Shown here: positions 1 through 5,477 of the stretch, piece by piece
Numbering within the stretch: the stretch's first letter is position 1
Layout of the letters: each line of letters opens with the position of its first letter
Origin: JAJVIP01 sp964405835
Lineage (GTDB): Bacteria; Elusimicrobiota; Elusimicrobia; F11
Direction of reading: 5' to 3'
Assembly: GCA_964405835.1 (NCBI GenBank)
Contig: CAYOPN010000081.1
Coordinates: forward strand, 1-5,795
DNA: 5,795 bases
The notes under the pieces: model-generated
Told to the model about the DNA's origin: nothing
The model's input: the letters and a program-made list of their open reading frames with translations, nothing else
The model's database searches: none
Program-made: the position numbers and the translations under genes

Positions 1-262
1 TCAGAAGAGACATCTTGGCCAAGTAGGTGTATCCATACATCGCCAAGAAAAAAACCATGAGGATGGTCATGAAGTCCGAATAGGAAATGAGCCAAAGCTG
101 CCGGGATGAACGGCGTTCCCCCGCTACGGCGGTGGGTTTGAATTGGGACTCGACCACTTCGACGTTCTCTTCACCCACTTCTTTTTCTTCCCCTTCTTCG
201 TCGCAAGAGAACGGTGGCTGCCGGGAAAAATCGTCGTCTTCGTTTTCATCATTTATGGACAT
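1..262 (-). CDS. Second MotB-like stator subunit, N-terminal part (runs off left edge)
   Basis: This is the first 87 codons of a second MotB-family protein; no stop is reached before the window ends. Residues 1-55 form a very acidic, probably cytoplasmic tail rich in Glu and Asp. Residues 56-80 form one membrane segment with the MotB signature LWLISYSDFMTILMVFF, and Asp63 sits where MotB carries its essential ion-binding aspartate (Asp32 in E. coli). The peptidoglycan-binding domain expected downstream lies outside the window. The ATG at 262-260 overlaps the end of the preceding motB by 14 bases and has AAGGA eight bases upstream. MotB proteins normally have a short N-terminus, so the acidic 55-residue tail is unusual. 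A TolR/ExbD-type protein is possible, but the SDFMT..MVFFLAMY pattern fits MotB better. The family is well supported; the role as partner of the adjacent MotA and MotB is inferred. Confidence 0.87.
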   Translation of the reverse strand, partial: MSINDENEDDDFSRQPPFSCDEEGEEKEVGEENVEVVESQFKPTAVAGERRSSRQLWLISYSDFMTILMVFFLAMYGYTYLAKMSLL

Positions 263-902
263 GAGGGAAGTCCTTGAAGAGCGCAATTTCAACACGGCGG
301 TTGATGCTGCGTCCCAGAGCGGTGCTATTGGTCGCGCGGGGTCGGTAGGACCCATAGGCCGCCGCCGCGATTTGATCGGCGGGCAACCCGTTTTTGATCA
401 TCAGTTGGACAATCGACATCGCCCGGGCCATCGAAAGCTCACTGTTGTCCTTGAAGAGACCACCGCGAAGCGGGATCGCGTCCGTGTGCCCTTCCACCAC
501 GATGGTGTGATCCATGCCTTGCAATAGTTCCGACACGACGGCAACGGCCTCGACCGCGGTTGACTGCGGCACGGCCCTTCCGGATTCAAATAAAACTTTT
601 TCCCCAAATTCGATGCGCACAGCGCCGATCTCCTCGGTAATTTTGATGTTGGAAGCGTCGCGAAATTTGGTGCGAAGCGCGGGCGCGAGGTCTTTGAATT
701 CCAATTCTTTGTCTTTGAGCGTATAGGCCTCGGTCAATTTCATGGATTGGATCGCGCGCGTAAGCGCGTCGTCACCCATCACGGTCAAACCGTAGAGCGC
801 GAGAAAAACCAACATCATGTTCGTGATCAGATCAGCGTAAATGGTGAGCCAGATTGTCTCGAGCCGTGTGTCGTGACGAAAACGCGCCAAACGGTGGATC
901 AC
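249..902 (-). CDS. motB: MotB-type stator subunit with OmpA-like peptidoglycan-binding domain
   Basis: A 217-residue MotB-like protein, the fixed half of an ion-driven stator: it lines the ion channel with MotA and anchors the complex to peptidoglycan. One membrane segment (about 17-41) contains WLTIYADLITNMM, with Asp24 in the place of the channel aspartate of MotB. A short periplasmic linker follows. Residues 93-207 are an OmpA/MotB C-terminal domain with VEGHTD (Asp141), the N-ELS--RA helix (153-161) and GRSINRRVEI (197-206), the residues that normally hold diaminopimelate. At 217 residues it is shorter than typical flagellar MotB, with only a 16-residue N-terminus. The start is GTG at 902-900, overlapping the motA stop as GTGA; the next in-frame Met lies inside the membrane segment beyond Asp24, so GTG is required. 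A weak GGAA precedes it. The strict gene coupling suggests a MotA-MotB complex acting on the FliG-like rotor encoded upstream. Confidence 0.92.
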   Translation of the reverse strand: MIHRLARFRHDTRLETIWLTIYADLITNMMLVFLALYGLTVMGDDALTRAIQSMKLTEAYTLKDKELEFKDLAPALRTKFRDASNIKITEEIGAVRIEFGEKVLFESGRAVPQSTAVEAVAVVSELLQGMDHTIVVEGHTDAIPLRGGLFKDNSELSMARAMSIVQLMIKNGLPADQIAAAAYGSYRPRATNSTALGRSINRRVEIALFKDFPHVHK

Positions 903-1702
903 GCTACGTTCCGTTTATCGGTTACCGCCTTTGGGTCGGCGGCTATTTTCACGCGGTTGCGCCGGTTCAGATAGGCTTCAAGCCGGCGCCCCAAAATGGC
1001 TGGCACTTCCTGTCGCTGAATAGAAAGGATCCCTTCGATCATGACTTCTTTGAGGAAGAGTTCTTGTTCAGAATAAGCTTGAAGTTTTCCGGCGATAGGG
1101 AGGAACAAAAAGTTCGCGCCGAAGATCCCGTAAAACGTGGCCGTCATGGCAACCGCCATATGCATGCCCATCGTGCGCGGATCGGTCAGGTTCAGCATCA
1201 CTTCCACGACGCCGATCAGGGTGCCTAATAACCCGAAAATGGGCGCGTAGGTGGCCATGTTGCGGAACACATTGGCCACTTCTCCGTGACGCAGGCGAGT
1301 GAAGTAAATTTCCTTTTCCAGGTTGCCCCGCACAACCGCCGCCGGCAAACCATCCGCGATCATTTTCAGCCCGTTGGCGAGAAAATTGTCCCGCGTGCCC
1401 CGCATGTCCTGTTCAAGGCTTTCCATGCTGCTGCGGCGCGCACGATTCGACAGCGCCATAAGCCGTGCCATCATACTGTCCGGCGACTCCCGCCGGCCCG
1501 GGAACATAAATAACAGGAGCGCTATCGGAATCCGTTTTAACGTGGCCCAAGGATAGGTGATCAACGTGGCTCCCAGCGTACCGCCGAACACCAGCACCGC
1601 CGCATTCATGTTGAAAAAGAAATGCAGGGTGCCACCGGCCTGAAGCACCCAGACGATGGCCCCAAGTCCGATCCCCCATCCCATTAATGTCATTAAATCC
1701 AT
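899..1702 (-). CDS. motA: MotA-type stator subunit
   Basis: A 267-residue inner-membrane protein of the MotA/PomA family, which with MotB converts ion flow into torque. It has four membrane segments in the MotA arrangement: about 5-22, 33-50 (AVLVFGGTLGATLITYP), 149-171 (YAPIFGLLGTLIGVVEVML) and 181-205 (MAVAMTATFYGIFGANFLFL). Between segments 2 and 3 lies a cytoplasmic domain of about 100 residues, typical of MotA and much larger than in TolQ/ExbB. The two mechanistically important prolines (173 and 222 in E. coli) match Pro153 and Pro202. Arg89 and Glu97 align by spacing with E. coli Arg90 and Glu98, which contact FliG. The ATG overlaps the preceding stop by one base (TAATG) and has GGAAGG seven bases upstream. 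The length is normal for the family. Whether it serves a flagellum or a separate machine is inferred only from neighbours. Confidence 0.95.
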   Translation of the reverse strand: MDLMTLMGWGIGLGAIVWVLQAGGTLHFFFNMNAAVLVFGGTLGATLITYPWATLKRIPIALLLFMFPGRRESPDSMMARLMALSNRARRSSMESLEQDMRGTRDNFLANGLKMIADGLPAAVVRGNLEKEIYFTRLRHGEVANVFRNMATYAPIFGLLGTLIGVVEVMLNLTDPRTMGMHMAVAMTATFYGIFGANFLFLPIAGKLQAYSEQELFLKEVMIEGILSIQRQEVPAILGRRLEAYLNRRNRVKIAADPKAVTDKRNVA

Positions 1703-3417
1703 TAGCTAGCCTTCCGGTCCGGCGGTTCTTGGCGCGGCGGATTTATTGGGTAACGCTCCGTTGTCCCCGGATCGCCGCGGCGGTTCATAAATTTTTTGAT
1801 TTTTTCGCGGATGTCTTCCTTGCCGCCTTTAACGCCGGGGGTTTCGGGTTCCACGGGGATCGTGTCTTCCAATTTCATTCCCGGAGGAAGCTTCAAAGTC
1901 GAACGCAGTGACGAGCCAAATCGCGATGCCGGAACATCTTCCACGTGCGGGATATTGATCTGGCCTTCGCGCTCGAGGCGTTTCGCAATCAACACAACTT
2001 TGCGCTGCGCATCCAAGGTCGCCTTGCCGACGGCGGCCCCTTCGTTCAATTCCAACTCTTGCTTAACGATCTCGGCCTTGCCTTCGCTCATGTGCTCGAG
2101 AATCTGTTTGATCAGCGATTCCGGCACGCCGCGCAAACTGGTCACGATCGTCTGCAAATCCACTTCGCGCAGGACGGCCTTAAGCGAGGGCGCATCCAAC
2201 CGTTCCAAATCTTCAAACATCAACGTGCGCGCGCGGAGCTCTTCAACAATTTCCGGGCGGGACTCTTTTAAGCTTTCCAACATCCGCTTCTGCGCCTCAA
2301 CCTCCAGTGATTCATAAATCGCAAAGATCCGGTCCGGACCGCCGATGAGGTAATCCAGGCGGCGTTTCAAATCCTGTTCGATGTCTTCTACCTGTTCCGG
2401 CAAAAGCTGACGGGTCGTGGCGAGATGGGCCGCCACTTCGGACTGCATCGCGGGCTCGAGCCGCGCCAGCACGCGGCTGATCCACTCCGGCGGCAAATAC
2501 CCGAGGACAACGGCCGCCTTTTCCGGCGTTTCACGCGATAACAAGATCGCCAAGTTTCCCAAATGGTCTTCGCGGACGAACCCGAACGGCAACACCATCT
2601 TGTTGGGGTTTTCCACTTGCAAAGAACCCGAGAACGCGGCCGATCCGGCCGCGCCGGCCGCCGGTGGAGGCGGCAATCCGTAGGAAGGCATATAACCAGG
2701 CATATATTGCATATCCATGCGCCCGCGCGCCGCATCCTGCGCTTTCAAGGTGGGCAAGATTTGCACGAAATTGTTCAAGAACCCGCGCAGTGGCCCGAAC
2801 ATAAACAAGAAAAACACGGCGAGGCAGATGAGGATCAAGACGAGCAACACGAGCGCCCAATAACTCTTGAGTTCGGATTGCAACCGCAACATACCGGTCG
2901 GATTCAGCATCGCCGCGGGCTTCGAAAAAACAGTCCGTTGGATATCAAGCGTGTCCCCGCGCGCGGCGTCAAGACTCAGCATTTGACGCGTAAGGTCGCG
3001 GACCTTTATGACCGTCTCTTCCGAAAGCTCTTGATCAAGTACCAGTGTTACTTGGATGCGACGGATAAAGCGGTGGAACATCTTGGGGTCGGGTTTCAAC
3101 GTGTCGACCAGGTTTTGCATCTGCTCGCTGGTGTTATCGAACGATTTTCGGACCGGAACGCCTGGGAGATAGAAACCGCTTTGGTCCCGTTGTTCGGTTT
3201 CCCCGGTGTCGCTCACCCGGGCCAGCGGCTCGACCCGGATTACGACCACAAATTGGCCGGCCGGCAAAATTTTCCCAAGCGCTTCTTCCACGCGCTTCTG
3301 CATGCGCGTTTCCAAATCCAACCGCTCGCTGTCGAGCGACGATTCGGCCGCGACCGGTGAAACCAACGTGGTCGCGAAAATCAAAAGCGAGAAAAAGGAC
3401 TTAGCGGCGTTCGACAT
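1702..3417 (-). CDS. FliF (C-terminal part)-FliG fusion, candidate one-piece rotor protein
   Basis: A 571-residue protein with a composite layout. Residues 1-24 are a Sec signal peptide ending VSPVAA. Residues 33-166 resemble the last periplasmic domain of FliF, with RMQKRVEEALGKILPAGQ, an LPGVP stretch, and IRRIQVTLVLDQELSEE followed by RGDTLDIQRTVF. Residues 186-208 are a membrane segment where FliF has its C-terminal one. A Pro/Gly/Ala linker (about 239-262) leads to FliG middle and C-terminal domains (about 280-490): AAVVLGYLPPEW, LMFEDLERLD, LKAVLREVD, the torque-helix region 438-456, and a closing AKRLEREGQINI. The tail 495-571 is Pro- and Lys-rich and unassigned. FliF's N-terminal anchor and first ring domains, and the FliG N-domain that docks on FliF, are absent; the fusion makes docking unnecessary. 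The ATG at 3417 was chosen because it begins the signal peptide and has AAGGA upstream; a longer reading from 3462 would spoil it. It overlaps the TPR gene by 17 bases. Confidence 0.88.
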   Translation of the reverse strand: MSNAAKSFFSLLIFATTLVSPVAAESSLDSERLDLETRMQKRVEEALGKILPAGQFVVVIRVEPLARVSDTGETEQRDQSGFYLPGVPVRKSFDNTSEQMQNLVDTLKPDPKMFHRFIRRIQVTLVLDQELSEETVIKVRDLTRQMLSLDAARGDTLDIQRTVFSKPAAMLNPTGMLRLQSELKSYWALVLLVLILICLAVFFLFMFGPLRGFLNNFVQILPTLKAQDAARGRMDMQYMPGYMPSYGLPPPPAAGAAGSAAFSGSLQVENPNKMVLPFGFVREDHLGNLAILLSRETPEKAAVVLGYLPPEWISRVLARLEPAMQSEVAAHLATTRQLLPEQVEDIEQDLKRRLDYLIGGPDRIFAIYESLEVEAQKRMLESLKESRPEIVEELRARTLMFEDLERLDAPSLKAVLREVDLQTIVTSLRGVPESLIKQILEHMSEGKAEIVKQELELNEGAAVGKATLDAQRKVVLIAKRLEREGQINIPHVEDVPASRFGSSLRSTLKLPPGMKLEDTIPVEPETPGVKGGKEDIREKIKKFMNRRGDPGTTERYPINPPRQEPPDRKAS

Positions 3418-4339
3418 GGACCGTTCCTTTTCCGCCATAGAGAAATTTCTTGAGCACATCATTGTTGGGGTCGTACTGCAGAGCGCGCGTCCAAATCTGC
3501 TTGGCTTTTTCCCGCTCGTTCATCGCGTAATAGGCCGAACCGAGACGGGTCAGCGCCATCACATTGGTCGGTTCGAGATCAAGCACGTCCGTGCATTCGG
3601 TGATCGCCGACAAATAGCGGCCGTCATAGATGGCCTCCAACGTCAATTGCAATTTGTGGTCGACCAGCGTTATGCCCGAGGGAAGCGCGGGCATTTCCAC
3701 TTCGGGATGATCGGCTTCAATGAGGCGGCGCAAGCGCGGCAACTCCGCGCGGTTGATTTTTTTGTCGGACGCGTAAACGAGCGCGTTCAACGCGCGCTTC
3801 GCGTCGTTCTCAAGATAACGGGAAATCGCAAGGCGAATAAGTTGGGAATCTTTGCCGCTTCCCACTTCGCTTTCCAGGATCGGCGTGATGTTCGCCAGCC
3901 GGCGGCGAGTTTCTTTTATGGCGGTGTCTTGCGGCAGCAAGCGTTCGGCTTCGAGGAAAGTGAGGCGCGAGGTTTCGTAATTGCCCTCTTTGTATTCGGA
4001 AACACCGCGCTCGTAGAGGATTGTGGCTTGGTCCTGAGCTTGAGACACGCGCAACTGCTGTTGTTTCTCTTCGAGTATCAAACGTTCGCGTTCGGTTTCA
4101 AGCTCCGCGACATTGATGCCCATGGGTTTGTAATTATCAATCAATCGATCCAGCGCGATGATGCGATCGTGCAAGTTCATACCGTTTAAGACTTGTTGCC
4201 GGTAGGCGGCAATTTCGCGATCGAGGTCGTCGCGGAGGGTCGGCATGACGTTTTCGGGGGAATCCCAACTCCAGGCCCACAGGCTGGGAGAGGCCGGTGA
4301 GACCAGAAAAGTGGCGAAAAGTAGAGTCATTTTTGTCAT
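3401..4339 (-). CDS. Secreted TPR-repeat protein, first gene of the motor operon
   Basis: A 312-residue protein with no recognised specific family. Residues 1-22 look like a Sec signal peptide (hydrophobic TLLFATFLVSPA, possible cleavage after SLWA); there is no lipobox, so a soluble periplasmic location is inferred. Residues 33-105 are mostly charged helix and could be a coiled coil (ETERERLILEEKQQQLRVSQ at 81-100). Tetratricopeptide repeats are visible at about 106-139 (LYERGVSEYKEGNYETSRLT) and as a pair at 231-294 (AIYDGRYLSAITECTDVLDL, then LGSAYYAMNEREKAKQIWTR, ending ALQYDPNN). TPRs bind partner proteins, so it may scaffold the periplasmic ring of the FliF-FliG protein or link the motor to the envelope. 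It leads the operon, starting at ATG 4339 with GAGGGAG at 4350-4344, and its end overlaps the rotor gene by 17 bases. The coding call is firm; the role is inferred from position. Confidence 0.85.
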   Translation of the reverse strand: MTKMTLLFATFLVSPASPSLWAWSWDSPENVMPTLRDDLDREIAAYRQQVLNGMNLHDRIIALDRLIDNYKPMGINVAELETERERLILEEKQQQLRVSQAQDQATILYERGVSEYKEGNYETSRLTFLEAERLLPQDTAIKETRRRLANITPILESEVGSGKDSQLIRLAISRYLENDAKRALNALVYASDKKINRAELPRLRRLIEADHPEVEMPALPSGITLVDHKLQLTLEAIYDGRYLSAITECTDVLDLEPTNVMALTRLGSAYYAMNEREKAKQIWTRALQYDPNNDVLKKFLYGGKGTVHVERR

Positions 4340-4433
4340 TCATCTCCCTCGGGCGTCAAAACCTGAAGTGCTCTACGTATTTATGGTAGAAGCCTCGTGA
4401 TTTCAACCCATTTGTGCGTTTTGTGGAGGGTGT
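4340..4433. promoter_or_regulatory. Divergent intergenic region between the motor operon and the dehydrogenase gene
   Basis: These 94 bases are the only non-coding gap of any size in the window, and they separate two genes transcribed away from each other. They must carry the start signals of the plus-strand dehydrogenase, and of the motor operon unless that operon has internal promoters. The ribosome binding sites are clear: GGAGGG at 4425-4430 for the dehydrogenase and GAGGGAG at 4350-4344 (minus) for the TPR gene. I see no convincing plus-strand promoter, operator repeat or riboswitch fold. Confidence 0.6.
4380..4406 (-). promoter_or_regulatory. Possible sigma-70-type promoter for the motor operon
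   Basis: On the minus strand TTGAAA (4406-4401) matches the -35 consensus in five of six positions. A -10-like CATAAA lies 15 bases further on (4385-4380); the overlapping TAAATA two bases downstream gives a 17-base spacer but a poorer match. It would start transcripts roughly 30-35 bases before the TPR start codon. No flagellar sigma-28 type element (TAAA with GCCGATAA) is evident. This is a weak call based on consensus similarity alone. Confidence 0.28.
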
Positions 4434-5468
4434 ATGAAGGCGATTCAGGTCAACCAATTTGGCGCTCCCGATGTCCTCACCTTGGCCGATGTTCCAACCC
4501 CGGAACCAAAAGAAAACGAAATCCTGATAAAGCTCGCCTACGCCGGTTTGAACCACGTTGACATTTGGGTCCGCAAAGGCAGCCCCGCTTATCCGGTCAA
4601 ACTCCCCCATATTCTTGGTTGCGACGGCGCGGGAATCGTGGAAGCCATGGGGCCCCAAGCGGAAGGCGTGTCGATTGGCGACCGGGTCGTGATTTTTCCC
4701 GGCATCAGTGACGGGACTTGCGCCGCCTGCAAACGCGGGCAAGACAATCAGTGCGATAACTTTGAATTTATCGGCACCAAACGGCACGGGACTTACGCGG
4801 AGTTCGTGACCGTTCCCGACCTAAACGTCGCTGCCATTCCGGACTCACTTTCCTTCGGGCAAGCAGCATCGTACCCCCTCGCCTATTTGACCGCCTGGCA
4901 CATGTTGTTAGGACGCGCAAAATTGGTCGCGGGCGAATCGGTTTTGATTATCGGAGCGGGCAGCGGCGTGGGCGTCGCGGCAATTCAAATCGCCAAACTC
5001 AAAGGCGCCCACGTATTGGCCGTGACCAGCAGCCGCCATAAAGTCAGCAAATTAAAATCTCTGGGGGCCGATGACGTTTTTCTGGAAGAAAAAGACACGG
5101 ATTTTTCACGGTGGGCATTAAAAAGCACGGACATGCGCGGCGCTGACGTTGTTTTTGAGCACGTGGGACCGGCGACATTTGAAAAAAGCGTGAAATCCCT
5201 CCGCCGTTACGGTCGGCTGGTGACGTGCGGGGCAACCACAGGCCCGACGGTAACATTGGATTTGCGCTACATCTTTAGTCGCGACCTCACCATTCTCGGC
5301 GCCAAGATGGGGACACAAAGGGAATTCCAGGATTTAAGCGCCGCCGTTTTCAATGGCAGCATCGTTCCCTTGGTGGACAAAATCTTCTCTCTTGCCGACG
5401 TGAGCAACGCCCACGACTACATGGAAGGAAAACAGCAACTCGGAAAAATTCTCTTAAAAGTTACTTAG
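4434..5468 (+). CDS. Zinc-type medium-chain dehydrogenase/reductase, quinone-oxidoreductase-like
   Basis: A 344-residue NAD(P)H-dependent oxidoreductase of the MDR superfamily, normal in length and probably cytoplasmic. The N-terminal GroES-like catalytic domain (1-130) has GLNHVDIWVRKG and PHILGCDGAGIVEAMG. The catalytic zinc ligands of true alcohol dehydrogenases are replaced: Asn40 for Cys, and Cys63-Asp64 for His-Glu, as in quinone oxidoreductases. The structural zinc lobe keeps Cys96, Cys99 and Cys107, with Asp93 in place of the first Cys. The Rossmann domain (about 168-290) has VLIIGAGSGVGVAAIQIAK and a TSSRHK turn after the second strand that would suit NADPH. The start is ATG with GGAGGG four bases upstream. 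The gene diverges from the motor operon and converges on leuB with overlapping stop codons. The substrate cannot be read from sequence; quinone, enone or aldehyde reduction are possible. The family is sure, the reaction is not. Confidence 0.92.
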   Translation: MKAIQVNQFGAPDVLTLADVPTPEPKENEILIKLAYAGLNHVDIWVRKGSPAYPVKLPHILGCDGAGIVEAMGPQAEGVSIGDRVVIFPGISDGTCAACKRGQDNQCDNFEFIGTKRHGTYAEFVTVPDLNVAAIPDSLSFGQAASYPLAYLTAWHMLLGRAKLVAGESVLIIGAGSGVGVAAIQIAKLKGAHVLAVTSSRHKVSKLKSLGADDVFLEEKDTDFSRWALKSTDMRGADVVFEHVGPATFEKSVKSLRRYGRLVTCGATTGPTVTLDLRYIFSRDLTILGAKMGTQREFQDLSAAVFNGSIVPLVDKIFSLADVSNAHDYMEGKQQLGKILLKVT

Positions 5469-5477
5469 ATAAGAGAA
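5444..5477 (-). terminator. Possible weak intrinsic terminator of leuB, spanning both stop codons
   Basis: An eight-base inverted repeat, TTCTCTTA (5449-5456) and TAAGAGAA (5470-5477), flanks a 13-base loop containing the overlapping stop codons of the two convergent genes. Read on the minus strand, the hairpin is followed directly by TTTTT (5448-5444), the layout of a rho-independent terminator for leuB. The stem is A/T-rich with only two G-C pairs, so it would be weak. It lies inside the end of the dehydrogenase coding region. Read on the plus strand it lacks a T-tract. Confidence 0.33.

Noticed and set aside
1..1702. Stator genes as a TolQ-TolR or ExbB-ExbD system
   Set aside because: The MotA protein has four membrane segments with the large cytoplasmic domain of MotA, and the complete MotB has a full OmpA-type peptidoglycan-binding domain; TolR and ExbD lack this.
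2635..2653. G+C-rich inverted repeat (seven-base arms around a five-base loop) in the rotor gene
   Set aside because: It falls in the Ala/Gly/Pro linker coding stretch, where such G+C repeats arise from codon composition; there is no T-tract and no reason for a terminator mid-gene.
3418..3462. Longer start for the FliF-FliG fusion at 3462 or 3438
   Set aside because: It would put 7 to 15 charged residues before an ideal signal peptide and overlap the TPR gene further; the ATG at 3417 has a good AAGGA site at proper spacing.
3206..4189. Long plus-strand open frame (327 codons) opposite the TPR and rotor genes, and a similar one at 2563-3360
   Set aside because: They lie wholly antisense to genes with clear signal peptides, domains and ribosome binding sites; their translations are rich in Arg, His and Gln with no recognisable motif, as expected for shadow frames in a G+C-rich gene.
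4356..4787. Minus-strand open frame of 143 codons spanning the intergenic region and the start of the dehydrogenase
   Set aside because: It is antisense to a well-conserved enzyme, shows no domain, and its product resembles a translated reverse complement of that enzyme.
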